Assembly: GCA_902628525.1 (NCBI GenBank)
Contig: CACOMZ010000003.1
Coordinates: forward strand, 1-64,000
Source of the DNA: an uncultured Pelagibacteraceae bacterium
GTDB taxonomy: Bacteria > Pseudomonadota > Alphaproteobacteria > Pelagibacterales > Pelagibacteraceae
Length of the DNA stretch: 64,000 nucleotides
Direction: 5' to 3'
This document shows, in pieces, positions 33,451 through 42,468 of the stretch. The stretch's first letter is position 1. Every line of letters starts with the position of its first letter. A program made the translations under genes and the position numbers. The notes below the pieces were generated by a model, which was not told where the DNA came from, made no database searches, and saw nothing but the letters and a program-made list of their open reading frames with translations.

Positions 33451-33717
33451 TTAATTATTTAATAGTTTATTTTTTGCCTTTTCAAACTCTTCTTGGGAAA
33501 TTATTCCTTTTTCTTTTAAATCATTTAACTTAGTCAGCTCTTCGCTTAAATTTATACTCTGATCAGAAATATCTGAGTTCTTATCACTTTCAACTTCATC
33601 TTTTTCTGCTCTATTTGCCTCTTTAGATTTAAAGCCATTCATAATAGCCATTCCACCCAAGTACAAAACATAAGCCATAATCGGAATAACTAATCCAAAA
33701 AAAATTATTTTTTCCAT
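33451..33717 (-). CDS. SHOCT-domain membrane protein
   Basis: This 88-residue protein has one N-terminal membrane segment (about 4-26), an acidic linker, and a C-terminal SHOCT motif LTKLNDLKEKGIISQEEFEK. SHOCT is a short domain often found at protein ends and has no defined activity. It is separated by only 3 bases from the small membrane-protein gene upstream and by 11 from the hydrolase gene downstream. Confidence 0.72.
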   Translation of the reverse strand: MEKIIFFGLVIPIMAYVLYLGGMAIMNGFKSKEANRAEKDEVESDKNSDISDQSINLSEELTKLNDLKEKGIISQEEFEKAKNKLLNN

Positions 33718-33720
33718 AAA

Positions 33721-33924
33721 TTAATCTTCGTCCTCTTCTCTCCATTTTTTTTCATACATTAAGTATGCAGCATAAATTACTGAAAATGTTCCTACTATCA
33801 TACCATAATCAAATCCGGTTTGCTTGTCATATAAATACCAACCAAGTTGTGTGGCACCAATTGGAGGTACCGTTAGTAAAAGAAAAATTATACCGAATCT
33901 ATAAGGACGCTTTGGCTTTTTCAT
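33721..33924 (-). CDS. Small two-span membrane protein, unknown function
   Basis: This 67-residue protein has a basic N terminus (MKKPKRPYRFG), two hydrophobic segments (about 10-28 and 38-56) and an acidic C terminus. I do not recognise the family. Its position, 3 bases before the SHOCT gene and 38 bases after folD, suggests co-transcription in the minus-strand run that starts at hemC. Confidence 0.6.
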   Translation of the reverse strand: MKKPKRPYRFGIIFLLLTVPPIGATQLGWYLYDKQTGFDYGMIVGTFSVIYAAYLMYEKKWREEDED

Positions 33925-33962
33925 CCTACTTAATTAACAGATTAAGGGTTTTGATTTAATTA

Positions 33963-34808
33963 TTAAATTTGCGATCTTTTGAAACAGTCTATGGTATTTT
34001 TAAGCAAACAAGCAATAGTCATAGGACCTACTCCACCTGGTACAGGCGTTAAAGCTTTTGCATTTTTTGAAACTTCTTCAAAGTGAACATCTCCGACTAA
34101 TCCTTTATCAGTTTTATTGATCCCAACATCAATCACGATAGCATCTTTTTTCACCCAATCTCCACGAACAAGTTCGGGGATACCTACAGCAGCAACAATT
34201 ATATCGGCCTCCAAACATTCAGCTTTTAAATCTTTAGTTTTAGAATGCGTAATTGTTACAGTACAATTTTCTTTTAATAATAGTTGTGTCATTGGTTTTC
34301 CATTTAAATTTGATCTACCAACTACTACCGCCTTCTTTCCATTTAGATTTGGTTCTATTTTTTTAATTAACAAATAACAACCAAGCGGTGTGCATGGCAC
34401 TGAACTCTCATATCCAGATGATAAATTGCCAACATTCATTGGATGAAATCCATCCACATCTTTTGAAGGATCAATTGTTTCAATAACTTTCTGTTTATCT
34501 ATGTGTTTGGGCAATGGAAGCTGAACTAAAATTCCTGAAACGTTTTCGTCACCATTCAGCTCTTGAATTTTCTCTAAAACAGTTTTTTCTTGAACAGAGT
34601 CGGGATATTTAATTACTTCAGATTTTAGACCTACTTCTTTTGCTGATTTCTCTTTGTTTCTTACATAAATCTGGCTAGGTGCTAAATCACCTATAAGTAT
34701 AACTGTTAAACCTGGTACTTTGCTATATTTTGATTTTAACTCAGATACCTCTTGCCTTAACTCCTCTCTTAATTCAGCAGCTGCTTTTTTTCCGTCAATT
34801 AAAATCAT
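33963..34808 (-). CDS. folD: Methylenetetrahydrofolate dehydrogenase/cyclohydrolase FolD
   Basis: This 281-residue bifunctional enzyme interconverts 5,10-methylene- and 10-formyl-tetrahydrofolate, linking C1 units to purine synthesis and formate. The catalytic YVRNKEKSAKEVG (Tyr and Lys), the folate-binding VQLPLPKHID, the DVDGFHPMNVG segment, the Rossmann VVVGRSNLNGKPM and the C-terminal PVPGGVGPMTIA are intact. The length is normal. It is preceded by yggT with a 9-base gap. Confidence 0.96.
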   Translation of the reverse strand: MILIDGKKAAAELREELRQEVSELKSKYSKVPGLTVILIGDLAPSQIYVRNKEKSAKEVGLKSEVIKYPDSVQEKTVLEKIQELNGDENVSGILVQLPLPKHIDKQKVIETIDPSKDVDGFHPMNVGNLSSGYESSVPCTPLGCYLLIKKIEPNLNGKKAVVVGRSNLNGKPMTQLLLKENCTVTITHSKTKDLKAECLEADIIVAAVGIPELVRGDWVKKDAIVIDVGINKTDKGLVGDVHFEEVSKNAKALTPVPGGVGPMTIACLLKNTIDCFKRSQI

Positions 34809-34817
34809 ATTATTTTT

Positions 34818-35108
34818 TTAAAAAATTATTGGTGCAATGTACAGCTTCATACACATTTCAATAAACCAAATCAATAAAAGAAGAATGATTGGAGAAATAT
34901 CTAAAGAGCCTAAATTTGGCAAAAAACGTCTTATTTTATTTAAAAAAGGATCCGTTAATCTATAGCTTAACTCTAAAATTGCGTAAACAAATCTATTCTG
35001 AGTGTTTAGAACATTAAAAGCAATTAACCAACTTATAATCACATTGGCAATGACAACATAAGAATACAGCTTTAAAATTTGTAGAACTAAATAGAAAATG
35101 GCTATCAT
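34818..35108 (-). CDS. YggT family membrane protein
   Basis: This 96-residue protein has two strongly hydrophobic segments and the family motif LSYRLTDPFLNKIRRFLPNLG between them, followed by DISPIILLLLIWF. YggT proteins are inner-membrane proteins linked to osmotic shock or cell-division placement, with no defined activity. The start overlaps the mscS stop as ATGA, so they are translationally coupled. Confidence 0.88.
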   Translation of the reverse strand: MIAIFYLVLQILKLYSYVVIANVIISWLIAFNVLNTQNRFVYAILELSYRLTDPFLNKIRRFLPNLGSLDISPIILLLLIWFIEMCMKLYIAPIIF

Positions 35109-36190
35109 TTTTTTTCAACATAGATCGACTGACTCGGAAATGCAAATGAAGCACCATTTTTTTCAACTATTTCCTTTATAGCAATTGCTAATCTCTCTTT
35201 AACATCAAGCCAATTATTCCAACTTCCAGATTTTGTGAAACATCTAACATACATATCTATGGAACTATCTGAAAATTTATCAACACGTACAGCAACTCCA
35301 ATTGAAGTATTGTAATCATCACTTGAGTTAATATGATTTTCAATTTCATCTCTAATTTTTTTTAATTGATCTACTGTGGTGTCGTACTGAAGTGTAATAA
35401 TCCAACTAATTAACCAATTAGAAGTTTCACTTACGTTAACAACTGCATTTTCTGCAAACTGAAAATTTGGAATAATTGCAAGTGATTTATCAAACTTTCT
35501 TATGGTTGTTGATCTAAACCCAATCTTTTCTACTATACCTTCAATAATTCCCTCAACAGCAATCCAATCTCCAATTTTAAATCTTTTCTCAACCAAAACT
35601 AAAATCCCTGAGATTAAATTTTTAAATAAATCTTGAGCCCCTAATGCTACAGCAACACCAAACAATCCAAGTCCTGCAATAATTGGACCTATTTTAATTC
35701 CCCACAATTCTAAAACTGCTGCTAACCCTAAAATAAAAATAAGAATTTTTAATGACTTAATAATCCAACCTATAAGTTCTCTAGTTAATATTTTGTCTAA
35801 CCCACTAAGAATGTATGAGATGGGTTCAATAATTTGGTGTATTACCCAAAAAATAAGAATAGTGATCAATGTTCTATTTATTGTGTCTACCACCTCTCTT
35901 CCCTCTAATGAGAAGGTCATGTAGTAACTTGCTATGAAAAAACCTAAAACAATTGGAAAAAATCTTGCCGGCCCCACCAGTGAATGAACAAAAGTATCGT
36001 CTAATTTATTGGTTGTCCTTTTTGAAATAACCTCTAATTTTTTAATAACTAGTTTACTTATCAAACCTCTAAAAATTAAGAATAGTAAAAATATACCAAT
36101 ACCAATTAGTATCTGAAAAATATCAACACCAAGAATTCCTTTATTCCAAACAGATAAAAATATTTTTGAAAAATTATTAATTAATTCCAT
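35105..36190 (-). CDS. MscS-family mechanosensitive ion channel
   Basis: This 361-residue inner-membrane channel has about five hydrophobic segments, then the pore-lining helix GLGLFGVAVALGAQDLFKNL near residue 170, the beta-domain RFKIGDWIAVEGIIEGIVEKIGFR in part, and a cytoplasmic alpha/beta C terminus. MscS-type channels open under membrane tension and release solutes on osmotic downshock. The longer N terminus places it with the YnaI/YbdG-like larger members rather than the 286-residue E. coli MscS. It overlaps yggT. Confidence 0.9.
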   Translation of the reverse strand: MELINNFSKIFLSVWNKGILGVDIFQILIGIGIFLLFLIFRGLISKLVIKKLEVISKRTTNKLDDTFVHSLVGPARFFPIVLGFFIASYYMTFSLEGREVVDTINRTLITILIFWVIHQIIEPISYILSGLDKILTRELIGWIIKSLKILIFILGLAAVLELWGIKIGPIIAGLGLFGVAVALGAQDLFKNLISGILVLVEKRFKIGDWIAVEGIIEGIVEKIGFRSTTIRKFDKSLAIIPNFQFAENAVVNVSETSNWLISWIITLQYDTTVDQLKKIRDEIENHINSSDDYNTSIGVAVRVDKFSDSSIDMYVRCFTKSGSWNNWLDVKERLAIAIKEIVEKNGASFAFPSQSIYVEKK

Positions 36191-36192
36191 AT

Positions 36193-36891
36193 TTAAATTT
36201 TATATAACAAAAACTCCTCTTCTCCAGGATTAAAAAGAAAAATTTTTTTCCACTTGATTTCGTTCAATATTGACGAGGTTTTTTCACCAATACACATTAA
36301 ATTTGTATTCATCCATAAATTTTCTGTTTGGTAAATCTTTATAAAATTTAAAAAACTTACTGCACTATTTTGAGAGTAAATGTAAACTATTTCGGGAATA
36401 TTTAATTTTAATTCTGTTAAAAATTTCTCATCAAATTTTTGATTATGATTTACCCTGTAATTTATAATTCTTTTTATATTAAAACCTTCACTTGCTAGCT
36501 GTTGATCTAGATCAACTGAAATTTTTTCACCACTCACGTATATTAGCTCTTTATTTTTAGTTTCGTAACTTTGCAATATTAACTCTTTTAGGTTTGCAAC
36601 ATTTCCTTCAGCTGAAATAGTATTCTGGAAACCAATGCTTCTTGCTTTTTTTTCCGTAACGTTACCCACACAAAAGCATTTAATTTTTTTGTCTAGTTTT
36701 TCTATATTCAAAAATTTAACAGCATTTGCACTTGTAAAAATAATTCCACTATATTCAGAAAAGTTAATTAATCCATAATCAATTTTTTCAATTCTTATTA
36801 ACGGAAGATGAGAAACTTTATGACCTAATGATTGAAATTTTAATATCATTTTAGAACAATCTTCTAATGGTCTAGTTAATAAAATATGCAT
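36193..36891 (-). CDS. hemD: Uroporphyrinogen-III synthase
   Basis: This 232-residue protein closes and isomerises hydroxymethylbilane to uroporphyrinogen III. HemD sequences are weakly conserved; the recognisable elements are the N-terminal LLTRPLEDCSKM, SGIIFTSANAVKF near residue 47, FCVGNVTEKKA, and the second-domain YIYSQNSAVSF and CIGEKTSSIL. Its position directly after hemC (one base) makes the assignment firm. Confidence 0.88.
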   Translation of the reverse strand: MHILLTRPLEDCSKMILKFQSLGHKVSHLPLIRIEKIDYGLINFSEYSGIIFTSANAVKFLNIEKLDKKIKCFCVGNVTEKKARSIGFQNTISAEGNVANLKELILQSYETKNKELIYVSGEKISVDLDQQLASEGFNIKRIINYRVNHNQKFDEKFLTELKLNIPEIVYIYSQNSAVSFLNFIKIYQTENLWMNTNLMCIGEKTSSILNEIKWKKIFLFNPGEEEFLLYKI

Positions 36892-36892
36892 A

Positions 36893-37810
36893 CTATCTTT
36901 TATATGAATTATTTGATTTTGTTTTTAAAAGTATCCCAACTTCTTTGCCAAGTTCTTTAAATTCATTTAAATTACCAACTCTTTTTTCATAAAATCTTTT
37001 TTTACCATCTAAAGAAAAAAGTTCAGCCTCCACTATAATCTTATCTCTATCAACTATCGCATGAACACCAATTGCTGTTTCACAATCTCCATCTAAAACT
37101 TTTAATATATTTCTCTCCAGGTGAGCACTTTTATTTGTTTCCATATGATTAATATTATTTAAAATAGAAATTGTCTCGTTATCATTCTCCCTACATTGCA
37201 AGGCAATTATACCTTGTCCTGCACTAGGAATTATTTTTTCTACAGAAAAAATTTCAGAAATTTTATTTTCAAATTTTAAAAACTTAATACCAGCATAAGA
37301 TAATATAATTGCATCATACATTCCTTCATTTAATTTTCTAATTCTAGTATCTACGTTTCCTCTTATTAATTTGAATTTTAAATCTTTTCTAATTTTTTTT
37401 ATTTGGAACTCTCTTCTGTATGATGAGGTACCAACTATTGATTTTTTATCTAAGTCTTTAAGTTTCTTATTATTCCTAGTAATTAAAATCTCCCTAGGGT
37501 CATTTCTTTTGAGAAAACAATCGGTAATTAATCCTTTCGTCTCATTTGCTGGCATATCTTTAAGCGCATGAACTGCGATATCAATATTTCTTAATTGAAG
37601 TTCTTTTTCAATGTTACTTGAAAATAAACCTTTGCCACCAGCCTCTGATAATCTTATGTCCTGCACTTCATCACCTTTAGTTGAAATTGGTTTAATTAAA
37701 ATATCGTCCTTATTAATATTGGTATTTTCTATAATTTTATCTTTAGCTTGTTGGGCATAAATTAAGGCAAGTTTACTACCTCTAGATCCAATTGTTATTT
37801 TTTTACTCAT
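36893..37810 (-). CDS. hemC: Hydroxymethylbilane synthase (porphobilinogen deaminase)
   Basis: This 305-residue heme-pathway enzyme polymerises four porphobilinogens. TIGSRGSKLALIYAQQ opens the protein, AVHALKDMP carries the catalytic Asp (D85), GTSSYRRE follows near residue 128, and the dipyrromethane cofactor attaches to C243 in LDGDCETAIGVH. The length is normal. It is divergent from tsaD across 53 bases, an arrangement common in alphaproteobacteria. Confidence 0.95.
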   Translation of the reverse strand: MSKKITIGSRGSKLALIYAQQAKDKIIENTNINKDDILIKPISTKGDEVQDIRLSEAGGKGLFSSNIEKELQLRNIDIAVHALKDMPANETKGLITDCFLKRNDPREILITRNNKKLKDLDKKSIVGTSSYRREFQIKKIRKDLKFKLIRGNVDTRIRKLNEGMYDAIILSYAGIKFLKFENKISEIFSVEKIIPSAGQGIIALQCRENDNETISILNNINHMETNKSAHLERNILKVLDGDCETAIGVHAIVDRDKIIVEAELFSLDGKKRFYEKRVGNLNEFKELGKEVGILLKTKSNNSYKR

Positions 37811-37863
37811 AAAATTTATTTCTTACTTGTATTAAGATTGTACAATTATTAAAAACTATTTGA

Positions 37864-38937
37864 ATGAGCAAAAAACCCTTAATTCTTGGAATAGAGTCTA
37901 GTTGTGATGAAACTGCTGCTTCTCTAATAACTGAAAATGAACAAGGATTCCCAGTAGTTTTGTCAAATATTGTTTCAAGCCAAATAGAGGTTCATAAGGA
38001 ATTTGGCGGTGTTGTTCCCGAACTAGCAGCCCGTTCACATATTGAAAAAATTGATTGGATTGTAAAAAAAGCTATTGATGAAAGTGGAAGAAAAATTGAA
38101 GAGATAGATGCAGTTGCTTCTACCGCTGGTCCTGGATTAATTGTATGCTTATCGGTAGGTTTAAGTTTTGGAAAAGCTTTCGCTTCAGCAATGAATAAAC
38201 CTTTTATCGCTGTTAATCATTTAGAGGGACATGCTTTAAGTCCAAAATTAAATACAAATCTAGATTATCCATATTTACTTCTTTTAATTTCTGGTGGGCA
38301 CTCACAGTATTTAAATGTTCAAAGTCTTGGTAAATATAAAAGATTAGGAACGACAATTGATGACGCATTAGGTGAGGCATTTGACAAAACAGCAAAACTT
38401 TTAGGTATAGAATTTCCAGGTGGATCTCAAATAGAAATTTTAGCTGAAAAAGGTGACCCAAAAAAATATGAATTGCCTAAACCAATTTTTAGCAAAGGAG
38501 GCTGTAATCTTTCTTTTGCGGGTCTAAAAACTGCTGTGCTGAAAATAAGCAAAACAATTAAATCAGAACAAGATAAATATGATCTTGCGGCCTCTTTTCA
38601 AAAAACAATTGAAGAAATTTTATATAAAAAAACGAAAATTGCTTTTAGTGAGTTTGAAAAAATTAATAAACCTAAAGAAAAAACTTTTGTAGTAGCAGGC
38701 GGTGTTGCAGCAAATAAAAAAATTAGATCTGAGTTAATTAAACTATGTGAAGAAAATAATTATAAAAGCATATTTCCACCAGTAGAGTTCTGTGGAGACA
38801 ATGCGGCAATGATTGCATTGGTAGGCTTAGAAAAATTTAGATTAAAACAATTTAATAATTTAGATTATCCTGCAAAACCTAGATGGCCACTGGACGAAGA
38901 TGCAGCTTTTCTTAAAGGTGCTGGAGTTCAATTATAA
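37864..38937 (+). CDS. tsaD: tRNA N6-adenosine threonylcarbamoyltransferase TsaD
   Basis: This 357-residue ASKHA-fold protein transfers threonylcarbamoyl to A37 of ANN-decoding tRNAs together with TsaB and TsaE. GIESSCDETAAS (9-20) is the phosphate loop, the metal-binding pair is H119 and H123 in NHLEGHALSP, and LISGGHSQ and the C-terminal CGDNAAMIA complete the site. TsaB/E are not in the window. The stop overlaps the next start by one base. Confidence 0.96.
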   Translation: MSKKPLILGIESSCDETAASLITENEQGFPVVLSNIVSSQIEVHKEFGGVVPELAARSHIEKIDWIVKKAIDESGRKIEEIDAVASTAGPGLIVCLSVGLSFGKAFASAMNKPFIAVNHLEGHALSPKLNTNLDYPYLLLLISGGHSQYLNVQSLGKYKRLGTTIDDALGEAFDKTAKLLGIEFPGGSQIEILAEKGDPKKYELPKPIFSKGGCNLSFAGLKTAVLKISKTIKSEQDKYDLAASFQKTIEEILYKKTKIAFSEFEKINKPKEKTFVVAGGVAANKKIRSELIKLCEENNYKSIFPPVEFCGDNAAMIALVGLEKFRLKQFNNLDYPAKPRWPLDEDAAFLKGAGVQL

Positions 38938-39350
38938 TGAAATATTGGTTAATGAAATCAGAACCAGATGTTTGGTCAATCGATCAACAAAAGAAAGCTG
39001 GAATTAAAGGTGCACCTTGGGATGGTGTCAGAAATTATCAAGCTGCAAAAAATTTAAAGAGTATGAAAAAAGGGGATCTTTGTTTTTTTTATCATTCAAA
39101 TATAGGAAAAGAGATAGTTGGAATAGTAAAAGTTATAAAAGAGTCCTATATAGACAAAACAGATAAAACAGGAAGATTTGTTGCCGTGACTGTTAAATTT
39201 GAATGCAAACTTCCGACGCCAGTAACACTTGAAAGTATCAAAAAAAATAAGGATTTAAGCCATTTAGCTCTTATAAAACAAAGCAGGCTTTCTGTAATGC
39301 CAGTTGATTATAAAAGCTGGAAAATTATAAATAACATGAGTAAAATTTAA
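38937..39350 (+). CDS. EVE domain-containing protein
   Basis: This 137-residue single-domain protein begins with the EVE signature YWLMKSEPDVWSIDQ and contains WDGVRNYQAAKNLKSMKKGD and FFYHSN, which shape a pocket related to the YTH/ASCH fold that binds modified nucleobases. Members may read modified DNA or tRNA. It follows tsaD with a one-base overlap, which agrees with a role around RNA modification, but this is inference. Confidence 0.9.
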   Translation: MKYWLMKSEPDVWSIDQQKKAGIKGAPWDGVRNYQAAKNLKSMKKGDLCFFYHSNIGKEIVGIVKVIKESYIDKTDKTGRFVAVTVKFECKLPTPVTLESIKKNKDLSHLALIKQSRLSVMPVDYKSWKIINNMSKI

Positions 39351-39365
39351 AAAAAAAATTAACTC

Positions 39366-41453
39366 ATGCCAAAGAAAAAAAGCAAGGTAAGAAAAAAAAT
39401 ATCAAAAGTTCAAAAAAAAACCTCAAAAAAGGTTCATAAAAGATCTAAAGTAAGAAAAAAATCTTCTAAAAAAGTAAGAAAAAGAATTAAAGTAAAAAAA
39501 GAAAACGGAAATTCTCCTCCTGAAGTTATAATTAAAATAAAACCAGAGTGGATCAAAAGTAGCTTAGCAAATAAAAGCAAATACCAACTTAAGTATACTC
39601 AATCGATTAAAAATAATGACGAATTTTGGAGAAAAGAAGGAAAGAGAATTACATGGATAAAACCATATAAAAAAATCAAAGATGTAAAATATAGTACAAA
39701 AGAAGTAAAAATTAAATGGTTTGAGGACGGAACTCTAAATGCTTCTGCAAATTGTATTGATAGGCACCTCAAAGATAAAAAAGATAAAACTGCAATTATT
39801 TGGGTTGGGGATGATCCAAAAGAAAGCCAAAAAATTACTTACAAAGAGCTTCATAAAAAAGTTTCAAAAGCTGCAAATGGTCTTAAAAAATTAGGTATAA
39901 AAAAAGGAGATCGAGTTACAATTTATTTAACCATGATACCTGAACTAGCAATTTTAATGCTAGCATGTGCAAGAATTGGTGCAGTACATTCAATTATTTT
40001 TGGAGGTTTTTCGGCAGAATCAATCTCTGGTAGAGTTAATGATTGTGAGTCAGAATTTATAATTACTGCAGACGAAGGTGTGAGAGGAGGTAAAATTATA
40101 CCCCTTAAAGATACTACTGATGAAGCTTTATTGAATTGTCCAAATGTTAAAAAATGTATAGTCGTTAAACGAACTGGAAATTCTGTTAGTTGGAATTATG
40201 ATAGAGATGTTTGGTACCACGATTTGATTCAAGACGTTAACAGCAATTGTGAGCCAGAAGAAATGAATGCTGAGGACCCTTTATTTATTTTATATACCTC
40301 GGGTTCAACGGGTAAACCAAAAGGAGTACTTCACACTACTGGGGGTTATATGGTTTATGCGTCAATGACTCATCAATATATTTTTAACTACAAACCAAAA
40401 GATATATATTGGTGTACAGCTGATATAGGTTGGGTAACTGGACATAGTTATATTATTTATGGACCATTAGCTAATGGTGCAACGACGATAATGTTCGAGG
40501 GTGTTCCAAATTATCCTAATAGTTCGAGATGGTGGCAAATAGTTGATAAGTATAAAGTAAACACTTTCTATACAGCACCAACTGCAATTAGAGCTTTAAT
40601 GCGTGAAGGAGATAAACCTGTAAAGAAAACTTCTAGAAAATCATTAAAAATCCTAGGAACGGTTGGAGAGCCGATTAATCCTGAAGCATGGATGTGGTAT
40701 TATAAAACAGTAGGAAACTCAACTTGTCCAATAGTTGATACTTGGTGGCAAACCGAAACTGGTGGAATTTTAATCGCGCCCCAAACAGGTGCTATGGATT
40801 TAAAACCTGGTTCAGCAACAAAACCATTCTATGGAATAAAGCCTGTCATTGTTGATAAAAATGGAAAAGAGATTAAAGGGGCTGGCGAAGGAAGACTTTG
40901 TATAGCTCAATCATGGCCTGGTCAAATGAGAACTGTTTATGGAGATCACCAAAGATTTATTGATACTTACTTTTCTCAGTTCAATGGTAAATATTTCACC
41001 GGAGATGGATGTAGAAGAGATAAAAATGGATATTATTGGATAACTGGTAGAGTTGATGATGTAATTATTGTTTCAGGTCATAATTTAGGAACTGCAGAAA
41101 TTGAAAGTGCTTTTGTAGCTCATCCAAAAGTAGCTGAAGCTGCAGTAGTGGGTTATCCTCACGATATAAAAGGAAATGGTTTGTATTGTTATGTAACTCT
41201 TAATGCAGGAGAAAGTGAAACAGGAGATCTCGAGAGAGACCTTAAGCTTTGGGTAAGAAAACAAATAGGACCTTTAGCAACACCAGATTTAATTCATTTC
41301 ACTCCAGGTCTTCCAAAAACTAGGTCTGGTAAAATAATGAGAAGAATTTTAAGAAAAATTGCTGCTAATGAACACGGACAATTAGGTGATACCACTACAC
41401 TAGCTGATCCGAGTGTTGTTGATAGTTTGGTTGATAATAGAAAAAATATTTAA
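39366..41453 (+). CDS. acsA: Acetyl-CoA synthetase with a lysine-rich N-terminal extension
   Basis: This 695-residue AMP-forming synthetase activates acetate to acetyl-CoA. The core is complete: the P-loop [18 protein letters not shown] (near 311-328), [31 protein letters not shown], and the acetylatable lysine motif [12 protein letters not shown] near the end. Residues 1-45 are abnormal: about 26 of 45 are Lys or Arg, with SKVRKK repeated at 6-11 and 27-32, before normal Acs sequence begins near KIKPEWIKS (57-65). No ATG lies between the tail and the core, so the tail is presumably translated. The tail may bind nucleic acid or membrane; its role is unknown. The stop overlaps the convergent gene's stop. 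Confidence 0.94.
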   Translation: MPKKKSKVRKKISKVQKKTSKKVHKRSKVRKKSSKKVRKRIKVKKENGNSPPEVIIKIKPEWIKSSLANKSKYQLKYTQSIKNNDEFWRKEGKRITWIKPYKKIKDVKYSTKEVKIKWFEDGTLNASANCIDRHLKDKKDKTAIIWVGDDPKESQKITYKELHKKVSKAANGLKKLGIKKGDRVTIYLTMIPELAILMLACARIGAVHSIIFGGFSAESISGRVNDCESEFIITADEGVRGGKIIPLKDTTDEALLNCPNVKKCIVVKRTGNSVSWNYDRDVWYHDLIQDVNSNCEPEEMNAEDPLFILYTSGSTGKPKGVLHTTGGYMVYASMTHQYIFNYKPKDIYWCTADIGWVTGHSYIIYGPLANGATTIMFEGVPNYPNSSRWWQIVDKYKVNTFYTAPTAIRALMREGDKPVKKTSRKSLKILGTVGEPINPEAWMWYYKTVGNSTCPIVDTWWQTETGGILIAPQTGAMDLKPGSATKPFYGIKPVIVDKNGKEIKGAGEGRLCIAQSWPGQMRTVYGDHQRFIDTYFSQFNGKYFTGDGCRRDKNGYYWITGRVDDVIIVSGHNLGTAEIESAFVAHPKVAEAAVVGYPHDIKGNGLYCYVTLNAGESETGDLERDLKLWVRKQIGPLATPDLIHFTPGLPKTRSGKIMRRILRKIAANEHGQLGDTTTLADPSVVDSLVDNRKNI

Positions 41454-42094
41454 AACTGAATTAAATTTTTAAACTCTTGTTTTACAACATCCCACTTTAG
41501 TATCATTGAATTTAATACAATCTTACGATCTAAAGTTTTTAATTCATCTGCAATCGGTGCCCACTTATATAATGAAAGCGCACTAGGATTAAAAGGCAAG
41601 TCCTGAAAATAATTATCCCAGTTAATTTTAGTCAATCTTTCCTCAAAACCTATTCTAGCTTCATCAATAATATCTAATGGCATCTTATTAGAAATTTCAT
41701 CATCTAAAATTTTATTAAAGATCTCTTTTGCTTTTTCAGTATCTTGATAATCAAAATTTACTTTTAAATATGAAAAGGTAAAAAATGTTAAATCTTGTAA
41801 GGAAGTAGAATAAATATTCCATTTTGCTAAATTCACAGAACCCATAAACTCATCATTATCAAAATGAAGAACATATCTTGTTCCCATTCTAGTTTTTAAA
41901 TAATTATATAAAGTAACTTGAGTAACCCACGCAGATTTTGTTTGAATAAAATGCTCAAGTTCATCTAAATTTTTAATTTTTTTTTTAGGAATGAATGCCT
42001 TAAACATGGCAAATAAATAAGTTTTAAAATCCTCAAGTTTCAAATCTTTCCAGGTAAGTTTATATTTTCCCATGTTTATCTTTGAATGCGCCAA
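41450..42094 (-). CDS. Conserved alphaproteobacterial-type protein of unknown function
   Basis: This 214-residue soluble protein has no membrane segment or recognised catalytic motif. Elements such as [23 protein letters not shown] split across 60-85, [18 protein letters not shown] and [19 protein letters not shown] look conserved, and I recall similar sequences in other alphaproteobacteria, sometimes loosely named esterases. No GxSxG is seen, so I do not support that name. A second possible start is the Met at residue 8. It lies between acsA (convergent, shared stop bases) and the divergent symporter operon. Confidence 0.68.
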   Translation of the reverse strand: MAHSKINMGKYKLTWKDLKLEDFKTYLFAMFKAFIPKKKIKNLDELEHFIQTKSAWVTQVTLYNYLKTRMGTRYVLHFDNDEFMGSVNLAKWNIYSTSLQDLTFFTFSYLKVNFDYQDTEKAKEIFNKILDDEISNKMPLDIIDEARIGFEERLTKINWDNYFQDLPFNPSALSLYKWAPIADELKTLDRKIVLNSMILKWDVVKQEFKNLIQF

Positions 42095-42207
42095 TTATAT
42101 CGTAAAAAACTACTAAATAAGTAACTAATATGCGAAATTTTTAACCTTTTAAAAGCTCTCATAATGGTTATGGTTTCACCCAGTTATAACTAAAAAGAGA
42201 GGTATAA

Positions 42208-42468
42208 ATGTCAAATCAACAAAAACACTGGGAAAAAACCAGAGGATTGCTATTTATAACACTGGCAATCTGGTTTGTTTTCTCAATTGGCATCTTTCTC
42301 TTTGGAGCTGAAATGAACGAGGTCACAGGACCTTTCGGTTATCCATGGACATATTGGTTTACATGTCAGGGATCTCTTGGAGCTTTCGTAATCCTAATTT
42401 TCTGGTTTGCAAATAGACAAGAAAAAATCGATGAAGAGTTCGGCTTTAGCGAAAGAGAGGACGAATAA
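42208..42468 (+). CDS. DUF4212 sodium/substrate symporter small subunit
   Basis: This 86-residue protein has two hydrophobic segments and matches the DUF4212 family that accompanies VC_2705-type sodium/solute symporters: KHWEKTRGLLFITLAIWF, FGYPWTYWFTCQGSLGAF, then IFWFANRQEKIDEEFG. It probably stabilises or assists the large subunit, whose ATG overlaps its stop (TAATG). GAGAGG lies 10 bases before the start. The upstream 113-base gap contains CATAAT as a possible -10 but no good -35. Confidence 0.9.
   Translation: MSNQQKHWEKTRGLLFITLAIWFVFSIGIFLFGAEMNEVTGPFGYPWTYWFTCQGSLGAFVILIFWFANRQEKIDEEFGFSEREDE

Noticed and set aside
39366..39500. Frameshift or separate small gene at the start of acsA.
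   Set aside because: The frame is continuous with no stop, and the tail has internal repeats at the protein level, so a single fused protein is the simplest reading.
41450..42094. Esterase annotation for the 214-residue protein.
   Set aside because: No GxSxG, His or Asp motif of a serine hydrolase is visible.
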